Shown here: piece after piece, positions 37,476-44,624 of the stretch
Position numbering within the stretch: the first letter of the stretch is position 1
How the letters are laid out: every line of letters starts with the position of its first letter
DNA from: Cellulomonas fimi
Lineage (GTDB): Bacteria; Actinomycetota; Actinomycetes; Actinomycetales; Cellulomonadaceae
DNA length: 44,624 nt
NCBI RefSeq assembly: GCF_012952065.1
Contig: NZ_JABCJJ010000021.1
Coordinates: forward strand, 1 to 44,624
Direction: 5' to 3'
The notes under the pieces: model-generated
The model's database searches: none
The model's input: the letters and a program-made list of their open reading frames with translations, nothing else
Told to the model about the DNA's origin: nothing
Program-made: the position numbers and the translations under genes

Positions 37476-37867
37476 GGCCGGTCTCCTGCTTCGGGTCCGG
37501 ACGCCGGTGCCGGCGTCGCGGTCGGGGGGAGGGGGGCGACGTCGTCGGGCAGGGTTGCCAGGACGTCGTCGAGACGGCGGTAGCGAGCCTCGGCCTCGCG
37601 GCGGTAGCGCTCGATCCACTTCGTCATGAGGTCGAGCACCTCCGCCTCCAGGTGGACGGGGCGACGCTGCGCGTCCCGGGTGCGGCTGACGAGGCCGGCG
37701 TCCTCGAGCACCTTGAGATGCTTGGACACCGCCTGCACAGTCACGTCGTAGGGCTCGGCGAGGTCGTTGACCGTGGCGTCGCCCGCGAGGGCGAGCCGGG
37801 CCACGATGTCCCGCCGGGTGGGGTCGGCGAGGGCCGAGAACACCCGCGAGAGCGCATCCGCGGTCAA
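37472..37867 (-). CDS. ArsR-family transcriptional regulator
   Basis: A 131-aa winged-helix repressor: VFSALADPTRRDIVARLALAGDATVNDLAEPYDVTVQAVSKHLKVLEDAGLVSRTRDAQRRPVHLE is a textbook ArsR core. The metal-binding cysteines of metal sensors are absent, so it senses something else. TTG at 37867 is chosen because AAGGAGG lies 7 nt before it; the in-frame ATG at 37891 would put that ribosome site inside the gene. It overlaps the AHSA1 gene by 4 bp. Two CAACC/GGTTG palindromes around its promoter suggest autorepression. Confidence 0.88.
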   Translation of the reverse strand: MTADALSRVFSALADPTRRDIVARLALAGDATVNDLAEPYDVTVQAVSKHLKVLEDAGLVSRTRDAQRRPVHLEAEVLDLMTKWIERYRREAEARYRRLDDVLATLPDDVAPLPPTATPAPASGPEAGDRP

Positions 37868-37884
37868 CCCTCCACCTCCTTGGA

Positions 37885-37942
37885 CAACCATTCGGTTGAA
37901 CTCGACGGTAAGGCCCGGTGGGAGCCATCGTCAACCAGGTTG
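37885..37942 (-). promoter_or_regulatory. Promoter and two palindromic operators of the ArsR-AHSA1 operon
   Basis: On the minus strand TTGACG (37934-37929), an 18-nt spacer and TACCGT (37910-37905) form a clear promoter. CAACC-A-GGTTG (37932-37942) overlaps the -35 box and CAACC-ATTC-GGTTG (37885-37898) lies at the expected transcription start. The same half-sites at both places point to one dimeric regulator, most simply the ArsR protein itself. Confidence 0.65.
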
Positions 37943-38153
37943 TGAATGGATTCGGCAGGCTGCTCCTGAGCAGCGTGGCGAGGAGCTCGACGGTCGACGG
38001 GAGGACCGCGGGCGCGGCGAACGCGCCCGAGCCGCCGGCGACGCGGGATCTCGACCTGCGAGGGCGCGGACCCTCCCGCATGCTGGGTCGTGGGCAGCAG
38101 TCCGGAACGGCGCTGCACCCTCCGTGCCACCGAGATCCGTGTGAGGAGATGTC

Positions 38154-38900
38154 ATGACGACCAAGGTCGAGAAGTCCGTCATGGTGAACGTCCCTGTGAG
38201 CGTCGCCTACAACCAGTGGACGCAGTTCGAGGAGTTCCCCCACTTCATGGGTGGGGTCAAGAGGGTGACCCAGCTGAGCGACGACCGGCTGAAGTGGGTG
38301 GCCGAGATCGCCGGCGTCAAGCGTGAGTGGGAGGCGCGCATCCTCGAGCAGGCCGCCGATCGCAAGGTCGCCTGGGCAGCCACGGAGGGTGCGACGAACG
38401 CCGGCGCGGTCACGTTCGAGGACGTCGGTGGTGGGCAGACGCAGGTCCACCTCTCGCTCGAGTACGAGCCCGAGGGTCTCGTCGAGAAGGTCGGCGACAA
38501 GCTCCACGTGGTCGAGAAGCAGGCGGAGGGCGACCTCGAGCGGTTCAAGGCGTTCATCGAGGCCGAGGGCTACGCCACCGGTGCGTGGCGGGGCACGGTC
38601 GGTGCGGGCGGCGGTGTCGGCACCCCCGGCGTCGACGACGCCGCGGCGTCGCGCGGTGACAAGGGCAAGGCGGGGATCTCGGGCACGGCGGCCGCAGCGG
38701 GTCTCGGCGTCGCGGCTGCGGCGGCCGCCGCGGTCGCGGGTGCGACCAAGGCGTCCTCGAGCGACGAGGTGACCGAGGTCGACGTGGCGTACGTCTCGGA
38801 GCCGACCGAGCCTGTGGTCGTCGTGGACGAGGTCGAGGCCGTCGACGTGCCGATCACGCAGACGGAGGACGTCCTGCCGGACGACCAGAGCCGCCTCTGA
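38154..38900 (+). CDS. SRPBCC (polyketide cyclase/dehydrase-like) protein with acidic tail
   Basis: A 248-aa protein. Residues 1-145 form an SRPBCC domain (VEKSVMVNVPVSVAYNQWTQFEEFPHFMGGVKRVTQLSDDRLKW, then EWEARILEQAADRKVAWAAT and the long C-terminal helix ERFKAFIEAEGYATGAWRG), a fold that binds hydrophobic ligands. The remainder is an Ala/Gly stretch (GLGVAAAAAAAVAGAT), which could be a weak membrane helix, and an acidic Val-rich tail. ATG at 38154 follows GTGAGGAG. It is a separate unit from the ArsR operon, which runs the other way. Role unknown; related proteins are often stress-associated. Confidence 0.85.
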   Translation: MTTKVEKSVMVNVPVSVAYNQWTQFEEFPHFMGGVKRVTQLSDDRLKWVAEIAGVKREWEARILEQAADRKVAWAATEGATNAGAVTFEDVGGGQTQVHLSLEYEPEGLVEKVGDKLHVVEKQAEGDLERFKAFIEAEGYATGAWRGTVGAGGGVGTPGVDDAAASRGDKGKAGISGTAAAAGLGVAAAAAAAVAGATKASSSDEVTEVDVAYVSEPTEPVVVVDEVEAVDVPITQTEDVLPDDQSRL

Positions 38901-38968
38901 GCACTCGGCCTTCTGAACACCCAGCCCGGCGGTCGGTCGCCGGACGCCGGGCCGGGTTCGACGACCGG

Positions 38969-39009
38969 GGGGAACCGAGGGAGCGCACGTGCCGCTCTCT
39001 CGGTTCCCC
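38969..39009. terminator. Terminator hairpin between convergent genes
   Basis: A 17-bp stem with one G-T pair: GGGGAACCGAGGGAGCG (38969-38985), 7-nt loop, complement at 38993-39009. A smaller hairpin CCCGGCG/CGCCGGG lies just before it (38925-38931 and 38945-38951). The pair fills the 123-bp gap. Confidence 0.75.
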
Positions 39010-39023
39010 TCGGTACGTGCCCC

Positions 39024-41213
39024 TCAGGGCGCCTGGTCGCCCGTCACGTGCGCGATCACGTACGCGGGCTCGCCGTGGCGGTCCGTGACGACCGCGGCGC
39101 GGACCCGGGCCGGGACCGCGCTCCCGTCCTGGTGCAGGTACCGCTTCGCGACCTCGTGGGCGTGGACGCCGCCGGACAGGATCTCGGCGAGGTTGTCGTC
39201 GTCCTGCCGGCGGTCGTCGGGATGGGTGAGCTGGGCGACCGTGCTGTGGACCAGGTCGCCCGGCTCGCGCCCGAGCAGGTCGGCGAACGCGGCGTTGACA
39301 CGCAGGACGCGTCCGTCGAGGCCGGTGAGCGCCATGCCGATGGGCGCCCCGTCGAACGCGTGCCGGAACTTCGCCTCGCTGTCCTCGAGCGCGTCCTGCG
39401 CCTCGACCGCCTGGGTCACGTCGTGGCCCAGGCACAGGATCTCGAGCGTCGTCCCGTCGTCGCCGCGCAGGCCCGTCGTCGCGAGGTCGAGCCACCGACG
39501 GCTCCCGTCCGCGTGCCGCAGGCCATGGCGCCGGCGGTCGTCCGGCAGCACCGGCGTGACGCCTGCTGCCACGCCCGGTCCGAGGACGACGTGATCGGGG
39601 AGCCGCGTCCCGACGAGCTCCTGCGGGCGCATGCCGAGGATCGAGGAGCTCGTCGACGAGGCGTACGTGATGGTCCAGTCGGGGGTCGTGACCAGCACGA
39701 GCTCGTCGGGGGCGCCGAACCCCACCGGGACGCCGACGTCGAGCGACAGCTCCGGCCGCTCGACCGGAACCGCGCGCAGCGACCGGGTGAGGCGCGCGGA
39801 CGGAGCCTCAGGACGTCCGAAGAACCAGCCCTGCGCCGAGTCGCAGCCCATGGCGACCAGCTGGCGCGCCTGCTCGGCCGTCTCGATGCCCTCGGCGCAC
39901 ACCCGGAGCCCGAGCGTGTGCACCGCCTCGATCACGAGCCTGACCAGCACGGCGTCCTGGGCCGACCGCGCGACCTTCTCGACGAAGGAGCGGTCGATCT
40001 TGACGACGTCCACCGGCAGGGCCCGGAGCAGGGTGAGTGACGAGTGCCCTGTGCCGAAGTCGTCGAGCGCGATCCGGACGCCCCGGCGACGGAGCTCCGC
40101 CAGCCGGGTCGCGGTCTCGTGGAGATCCGCGATCGCGGCGGTCTCCGTGATCTCGAGGCACAACCGGTGCGGCGCGAGACCGGAGTCGGCGAGCGCCTGG
40201 CTGACGACCTCGACGAACTCGGGCAGCACGAGCTGGACCGGGGAGACGTTGACCGAGACGCTCGTCGTCGGGTCGACCTCCGGCGGCCAGGACGCCGCCT
40301 CACGGCACGCGGTCCGCAGCACCCACGCCCCCAGGTCGTGGATCAGCCCGGTGGTCTCCGCGAGCGGGATGAACACGTCCGGCGGCACCGCGCCGAGCTC
40401 GGGGTCGTGCCAGCGCGCGAGCGCCTCGACGCCCACGACCCGGCCCGACGGCAGCTCGACGACCGGCTGGTAGTGCAGCCCGAGGCCGCACGCACCGATC
40501 GCCGCCCGGAGCCTGCGCTCCATGTCGCGCCGCCCGAGCGTCGCCTCGGCGGACCGGAGCGCGGCGTGCAGCGCGGGGTCGTAGTGCGCGACCCGGCCGC
40601 GCCCGTGCTCCTTCGCACGGTGCATCGCGGCGTCGGCCTGCTTGAGGAGGCCTTCGAGGTCCCAGCCGCCGTCCTGCGCGGCGTCCGTGCCGACCCGTGC
40701 GATGCCCACGCTCGCGCCGATCGTCACCGCGTGCTCCGCGGTCTCGTGGCGGCCGTCCGGCACCTCGACGACGAACGGGGCCGCGGCGGCGCGGACCACC
40801 TGGTCGCCGAGCATGCGGCTCCGCTCCTCGCTCGCGTCGTCGGTCAGCAGCACCGCGAACTCGTCGCCACCGAGCCGGACGACGACGTCGCCGGGGGCGG
40901 ACAGCGCCCGCAGACGCTCGGCGAACTCGGCGAGCACCTGGTCCCCGGCGGTGTGGCCGTGCTGGTCGTTGACGTCCTTGAACCGGTCGAGGTCGACGTG
41001 CAGGAGGACCGGCTGACGGTGCGTGCCCAGCGCGTGCTGCACCTGCTCGGTGAGGTGCCGCCGGCTGGGCAGCCGGGTGAGCGGGTCGTGCACCACCGTC
41101 GCCGCTCGCGCCGAGGCAGGGGCGCTCGCGTCCACCGGCACGGGGTTGGTCACCTCCACGCGATCGGCGGCCGGGTCGGTCTCCTGAGGGTTCCGGCGAC
41201 GTCCGGTCACCAT
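39024..41213 (-). CDS. Cyclic-di-GMP enzyme: GGDEF - EAL - PAS - PAS
   Basis: 729 aa. The GGDEF domain (about 35-215) has VDLDRFKDVNDQHGH and an intact RLGGDEF, so diguanylate cyclase activity is possible; no RxxD inhibitory site is seen before it. The EAL domain (about 225-475) keeps VVGVEALARW, VSVNVSPVQL, LCLEITETA, LDDFGTGHSS, KIDRSFV and CAEGIET, so it can also cleave cyclic-di-GMP. Two PAS domains follow (about 490-605 and 610-729; YVIAHVTG at the end). Sensor domains at the C-terminus reverse the usual order. No membrane helix, so it is cytoplasmic. ATG at 41213 overlaps the end of the GH6 gene by 7 bp. Confidence 0.93.
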   Translation of the reverse strand: MVTGRRRNPQETDPAADRVEVTNPVPVDASAPASARAATVVHDPLTRLPSRRHLTEQVQHALGTHRQPVLLHVDLDRFKDVNDQHGHTAGDQVLAEFAERLRALSAPGDVVVRLGGDEFAVLLTDDASEERSRMLGDQVVRAAAAPFVVEVPDGRHETAEHAVTIGASVGIARVGTDAAQDGGWDLEGLLKQADAAMHRAKEHGRGRVAHYDPALHAALRSAEATLGRRDMERRLRAAIGACGLGLHYQPVVELPSGRVVGVEALARWHDPELGAVPPDVFIPLAETTGLIHDLGAWVLRTACREAASWPPEVDPTTSVSVNVSPVQLVLPEFVEVVSQALADSGLAPHRLCLEITETAAIADLHETATRLAELRRRGVRIALDDFGTGHSSLTLLRALPVDVVKIDRSFVEKVARSAQDAVLVRLVIEAVHTLGLRVCAEGIETAEQARQLVAMGCDSAQGWFFGRPEAPSARLTRSLRAVPVERPELSLDVGVPVGFGAPDELVLVTTPDWTITYASSTSSSILGMRPQELVGTRLPDHVVLGPGVAAGVTPVLPDDRRRHGLRHADGSRRWLDLATTGLRGDDGTTLEILCLGHDVTQAVEAQDALEDSEAKFRHAFDGAPIGMALTGLDGRVLRVNAAFADLLGREPGDLVHSTVAQLTHPDDRRQDDDNLAEILSGGVHAHEVAKRYLHQDGSAVPARVRAAVVTDRHGEPAYVIAHVTGDQAP

Positions 41214-42364
41214 GCGGCGTTCCTTGCCAGCTCGAGCAGGTGGTCCTCCCAGTACCGGCCGGCCGGCGGGCCGCCGTTGCACCGGCCGTCGCTGAGGCCG
41301 ACGGTCTTGATCCACAGGTCGGCGACGTGCGCGCCGTCGTCGAGGACCCGGGGCGGGTCACCCAGCGCGCGGCCCGGCGGGTTGCACCAGACGACGCCGT
41401 CGTCGTCCCGCAGCGGGCCGTTGCCGTTGCGTGACGTGTCGACCACGAAGCGCGCGCCGTCGAGCAGCGCGGCCAGGGCGTGGCCGTAGGCGCGCTCGTC
41501 GTCGGACGTCTGGAAGTTCGAGACGTTGGTCACGAAGCCGGCGACGTCCCGGACGCCCGCGCGCTCGAGCCGCTGCGCCATGTCCGCCGTGGCGTCCGGG
41601 GCGTGGCCGAAGCTGTTGCTGCTGCCGGCGTCGAGGTACACCTCGGCCCCCGCGGCGGCGTACCGGGCCGACGTCTCGCGCAGCAGCGCGAACCGCTCGT
41701 CGGCGTCGCCGCAGCGGTAGACCTGCAGCAGGGAGTCGGGCTCGACGACGACGACGGCGCGCGCGCCCGCCAGGCCGCGCGCCACCCCCTCGGCCCACGT
41801 GCGGTAGTCGCTCGCGCCGAACCCGCCCGCGGACTCGCTGCCGCAGTCGCGGTCGGGGATCGCGTAGGTCACGAGGACGGGCGTCCGGCCGGCCGCTCGC
41901 GCCGCCCCGGCGTAGTCGCGCACGGCCTGCTCGACGTCGTCGGGGTGGTCCGCCGTCGTCAGCCAGCGCGCCGAGCCCTGCGCCGCCGCCTTCTCGAGCA
42001 GCGCGGCGTCGTCGTCGCGACCCTCGGCGCGTGCGATCCGCGCGGCGCGCGCCGCCGGGGAGTCCGGGTTCACGTACGGCGGGGCCTCGCGCAGGTAGCT
42101 CGACGCCGGCGCCTCGACCGGTGGCTCGCCCGGCGCGCCCGTCGGTGCGGTCGTGTCGCCCCCGGTCGCGCGCCCGCCCGACCGGTCGTCGGAGCGGCTG
42201 CCCAGCCAGGAGCCGACACCGAGCGCGACCGCGACCAGGACGCACGCGCCGAGTACCACCGCGAGGGTCGTCAGCCGGCTCCAGGGGGTCGGGCGGCCCG
42301 CTCCAACGGGTCGGGCCGCCGGGGACCGGGGGCGCGACGGCTGGTCGGCGGTGGGGGGAGACAT
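41207..42364 (-). CDS. Membrane-anchored glycoside hydrolase family 6 (beta-1,4-glucanase)
   Basis: 385 aa. The N-terminal helix ([25 protein letters not shown]) anchors it outside the cell after a short basic cytoplasmic tail; no lipobox and no cellulose-binding module. The GH6 core is complete: [27 protein letters not shown] (Asp), [10 protein letters not shown] (acid Asp), [29 protein letters not shown] (Asp) and [10 protein letters not shown], then [14 protein letters not shown]. It cleaves beta-1,4-glucan, as endoglucanase or cellobiohydrolase. ATG at 42364 is chosen since TACCGT (42379-42374) lies 9 nt upstream; the frame is open to 42466. It overlaps the cyclic-di-GMP gene downstream and is divergent from recQ. 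Confidence 0.92.
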   Translation of the reverse strand: MSPPTADQPSRPRSPAARPVGAGRPTPWSRLTTLAVVLGACVLVAVALGVGSWLGSRSDDRSGGRATGGDTTAPTGAPGEPPVEAPASSYLREAPPYVNPDSPAARAARIARAEGRDDDAALLEKAAAQGSARWLTTADHPDDVEQAVRDYAGAARAAGRTPVLVTYAIPDRDCGSESAGGFGASDYRTWAEGVARGLAGARAVVVVEPDSLLQVYRCGDADERFALLRETSARYAAAGAEVYLDAGSSNSFGHAPDATADMAQRLERAGVRDVAGFVTNVSNFQTSDDERAYGHALAALLDGARFVVDTSRNGNGPLRDDDGVVWCNPPGRALGDPPRVLDDGAHVADLWIKTVGLSDGRCNGGPPAGRYWEDHLLELARNAAW

Positions 42365-42442
42365 CGGTCGTCCACGGTACGTGACCCAGGGCCGGGGTCC
42401 GGTCGCGTGGGGACGCGGCGCTGGCCGGGCACCGGCGGCTCG

Positions 42443-42458
42443 TAGGGTGGGTGCCGTG
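42443..42458 (+). promoter_or_regulatory. Leaderless promoter of recQ
   Basis: TAGGGT (42443-42448) lies 7 nt before the GTG at 42456, and no Shine-Dalgarno sequence is present. Confidence 0.5.
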
Positions 42459-44285
42459 ACCGCCACCGCCCTCGACGTGCTCGCGCGCGTGTTCGGCTAC
42501 GACGCGTTCCGGGGCCAGCAGGCCGAGATCATCGACACCGTCGTCCAGGGCGGCGACGCGATCGTGCTCATGCCGACCGGTGCGGGAAAGTCCCTCTGCT
42601 ACCAGGTGCCGGCGCTCGTCCGGCCGGGCACCGGCGTCGTCGTATCGCCGCTCATCGCTCTCATGCAGGACCAGGTGGACGCACTGTCCGCGCTCGGCGT
42701 CCGGGCCGGGTTCCTCAACTCCACGCAGGACGGCCACGCGCGTCGCCAGGTCGAGGAGGCGTTCGCGGCGGGCGAGCTCGACCTGCTGTACCTGGCGCCC
42801 GAGCGGCTGCGGGTGCCGAGCACCCTCGAGCTGCTCGACCGGGGGACCGTCTCGCTGTTCGCGATCGACGAGGCGCACTGCGTCGCGCAGTGGGGTCACG
42901 ACTTCCGCCCCGACTACCTCCAGCTGTCGCTGCTGCACAAGCGCTGGCCGACCGTCCCGCGCATCGCGCTGACCGCGACGGCCACCGAGACGACGCACGC
43001 CGAGATCGCCCGACGCCTCCAGCTCGAGGACGCACGGCACTTCGTCGCGAGCTTCGACCGGCCGAACATCCAGTACCGGATCGTGCCCAAGGACAACCCG
43101 CGCGCCCAGCTCCTCGAGCTGCTGCGCACGGAGCACCCGGGGGACAGCGGGATCGTCTACTGCCTGTCGCGCGCGTCGGTCGAGCAGACCGCGCAGCACC
43201 TCGTCGACCAGGGCATCCCCGCGCTCCCGTACCACGCGGGCCTCGACCGCGAGGTCCGGGCGACGAACCAGTCCCGGTTCCTGCGCGAGGACGGCCTCGT
43301 GATGGTCGCGACCATCGCGTTCGGCATGGGCATCGACAAGCCCGACGTCCGGTTCGTGGCGCACCTCGACCTGCCGAAGTCGGTGGAGGGCTACTACCAG
43401 GAGACCGGCCGGGCAGGTCGGGACGGCCTGCCCGCGACGGCGTGGCTCGCGTACGGGCTCCAGGACGTCGTGCAGCAGCGGCGCATGATCGACACGTCCG
43501 ACGGCGACGCCGCGCACCGCCGTCGGCTCGGGGCGCACCTCGACGCGATGCTCGCGCTGTGCGAGACGGTCGAGTGCCGCCGGGTCCGGCTGCTCGCGTA
43601 CTTCGGGCAGCCGAGCACGCCGTGCGGCAACTGCGACACGTGCCTCGCGCCGCCCGAGTCGTGGGACGGGACGGTGGCCGCGCAGAAGCTGCTGTCGACG
43701 ATCGTCCGCCTCGAGCGCGAGCGGGGCCAGCGGTACGGCGCCGGACACCTCGTGGACATCCTGCTGGGCAAGCGCACGGCCCGGGTCACCCAGCTCGGCC
43801 ACGACTCGCTCACGGTGTTCCGGGTCGGGACGGAGCTCACGGAGCCCGAGTGGCGCGGCGTGGTGCGCCAGCTGCTCGCGCAGGGGCTGCTCGCCGTCGA
43901 CGCCGACGGGTACGGCACGCTGCGGCTCAGCGTCACGAGCGCCGACGTGCTCACCGGCGCCCGGCAGGTCGAGCTCCGGCGCGAGGTCGTCCGCTCACGG
44001 ACGCGCGGGCCGCGTGGGTCGGCGCAGGGCTCCGCCCGCACGGGTGGAGCGGCGCCCGAGCTCGACGCCGCGGCGAGCGCGGTCTTCGAGCGCCTGCGGG
44101 CGTGGCGCGCATCGACCGCCAAGGAGCAGGGCGTGCCTGCCTACGTCGTCTTCCACGACGCGACGCTCCGGGAGATCGCGACGCGGGCTCCCGCCTCGCT
44201 CGACGAGCTCGGCACGGTGACCGGCGTCGGCGTCACGAAGCGCGAGAAGTACGGTCCGGCGCTGCTCGAGGCGCTGCACGCCTGA
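42456..44285 (+). CDS. recQ: ATP-dependent DNA helicase RecQ
   Basis: A 609-aa 3'-5' DNA helicase for recombination and repair. The helicase core has [37 protein letters not shown] (motifs 0 and I), DEAHC, the aromatic loop [15 protein letters not shown] and [10 protein letters not shown]. The zinc site has [12 protein letters not shown] then CGNCDTC; a winged helix follows and an HRDC domain ends it ([32 protein letters not shown]). All domains of full-length RecQ are present. The frame is open upstream, but GTG at 42456 gives the usual start and has a leaderless -10 box. Confidence 0.96.
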   Translation: MTATALDVLARVFGYDAFRGQQAEIIDTVVQGGDAIVLMPTGAGKSLCYQVPALVRPGTGVVVSPLIALMQDQVDALSALGVRAGFLNSTQDGHARRQVEEAFAAGELDLLYLAPERLRVPSTLELLDRGTVSLFAIDEAHCVAQWGHDFRPDYLQLSLLHKRWPTVPRIALTATATETTHAEIARRLQLEDARHFVASFDRPNIQYRIVPKDNPRAQLLELLRTEHPGDSGIVYCLSRASVEQTAQHLVDQGIPALPYHAGLDREVRATNQSRFLREDGLVMVATIAFGMGIDKPDVRFVAHLDLPKSVEGYYQETGRAGRDGLPATAWLAYGLQDVVQQRRMIDTSDGDAAHRRRLGAHLDAMLALCETVECRRVRLLAYFGQPSTPCGNCDTCLAPPESWDGTVAAQKLLSTIVRLERERGQRYGAGHLVDILLGKRTARVTQLGHDSLTVFRVGTELTEPEWRGVVRQLLAQGLLAVDADGYGTLRLSVTSADVLTGARQVELRREVVRSRTRGPRGSAQGSARTGGAAPELDAAASAVFERLRAWRASTAKEQGVPAYVVFHDATLREIATRAPASLDELGTVTGVGVTKREKYGPALLEALHA

Positions 44286-44346
44286 CCTGGGTCGGACATC
44301 GATGGTCACCGCACGGCAGCGTGAACTCGCCCGACGACCCCGGGGC

Positions 44347-44384
44347 CGGCGCACCTGCGTCGCGAAACCCGTTCCGGTGCGCCG
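44347..44384. terminator. Possible terminator after recQ
   Basis: CGGCGCACC (44347-44355) pairs with GGTGCGCCG (44376-44384) around a 20-nt loop, about 60 nt past the recQ stop. No T tract. The rest of the gap to 44520 holds no gene I can identify. Confidence 0.4.
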
Positions 44385-44522
44385 TCAGGCGGTTCGCCCG
44401 CAGCATCGACGCCCCCGGTACCGGACCGTCACCGCGTCAGCCGCCAAAGCCAGGGTGGCGGCCTGAACCTCGATTCACCGATGGGCTGATTGCCGCGGGG
44501 TGGGCGTGGGAACGCGAGAATG

Positions 44523-44624
44523 CCCTCCTGACTTGGGAAGATACGACTTGTCGAAGGTCCGTATCGCCAGTTCAAGAAGGGCATCTCGTCGATGCAACTT
44601 TCTCACACCCGTCCGGTCGTGTCC
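44523..44624 (+). mobile_element. 5' end of an IS1380-family element, cut by the window edge
   Basis: The terminal-repeat-like start CCCTCCTGACTTGGGAAGAT is followed by a leader of about 50 nt and the transposase start. ATGCCCT (44520-44526) and AGGGCAT (44578-44584) form the base of a nested hairpin, with CTTG/CAAG and GATAC/GTATC inside it. The same plan is seen at the left edge of the window in the other orientation. Only the first end is available, so length and target duplication cannot be judged. Confidence 0.7.
44592..44624 (+). CDS. IS1380-family transposase, first 11 codons
   Basis: The frame opens at ATG 44592 and reads MQLSHTRPVVS to the window end. This matches the usual N-terminus of actinobacterial IS1380-family DDE transposases as I know them (MQ-S-HTRPVVSA... 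then FDDPNLVS). The preceding IS-end-like sequence supports the call. It is partial at the 3' end because of the window border only. Confidence 0.65.
   Translation, partial: MQLSHTRPVVS

Noticed and set aside
1-44624. The whole window as one IS1380-bounded composite transposon
   Set aside because: The segment contains core genes (ftsEX, smpB, ssrA, recQ), and the two edge elements are not identical copies. Assembly breakpoints are the simpler explanation.

Overview
The window looks like a chromosomal piece of a very GC-rich, cellulolytic actinobacterium of the order Micrococcales, most like Cellulomonas or a close relative. The grounds are the strong G/C bias at third codon positions, frequent GTG starts, many TANNNT boxes 6-7 nt before start codons (leaderless mRNAs), a tmRNA tag reading ADSKRTDFALAA, an FtsE/FtsX pair, DtxR/IdeR-type iron boxes and a GH6 cellulase. 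The genus is an inference. Both edges lie inside the 5' ends of related but non-identical IS1380-like elements that point outward, so the window may be an assembly contig that broke at insertion sequences.

Layout. 1-441: IS end and a short array of inverted/direct repeats. 442-2056: ftsE-ftsX. 2078-3379: divergent MarR regulator and NAD(P)-binding oxidoreductase. 3767-6237: smpB and a DUF2207 membrane protein. 6196-8940 (minus): adenylation-ACP-acyltransferase-3 fusion with an iron box on its promoter. 9010-12263: TIGR03086-type metal-binding protein (minus) and a large sigma-factor/zinc-finger/membrane fusion (plus). 12387-12750: tmRNA (ssrA). 12752-16970: about 4.2 kb bracketed by a 21-bp direct repeat of the ssrA 3' end. 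It carries a TOTE-type primase-helicase and a divergent Fic protein and has no recognisable integrase. 17181-18582: two toxin-antitoxin pairs (VapBC-like, then RelBE-like). 18984-22893: lipoprotein and a membrane HD-GYP protein with C-terminal pentapeptide repeats. 23008-28126 (minus): ferric-siderophore uptake (binding protein, ATPase, two permeases, siderophore-interacting reductase) with two iron boxes. 28253-29908: a paralogue of the HD-GYP protein. 29882-36966: NYN protein, zinc alcohol dehydrogenase with partner protein, secreted M28 peptidase and long acyl-CoA dehydrogenase. 36993-38900: ArsR-AHSA1 pair and an SRPBCC protein. 39024-44285: GGDEF-EAL-PAS protein overlapping a membrane-anchored GH6 glucanase (minus), and divergent RecQ.

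Themes. (1) Trans-translation: smpB and ssrA are both here, and ssrA serves as an integration site. (2) Iron: three DtxR/IdeR-like boxes control the uptake genes, the reductase and, unexpectedly, the adenylation-ACP-acyltransferase fusion, which may make or modify an iron-related lipid or siderophore. (3) Cyclic-di-GMP: two HD-GYP proteins and one GGDEF-EAL protein, the latter overlapping a GH6 gene. (4) Conflict: the ssrA island and the adjoining toxin-antitoxin pairs form a compact defence-like hotspot. The TOTE-Fic island is the best candidate for an undescribed system.
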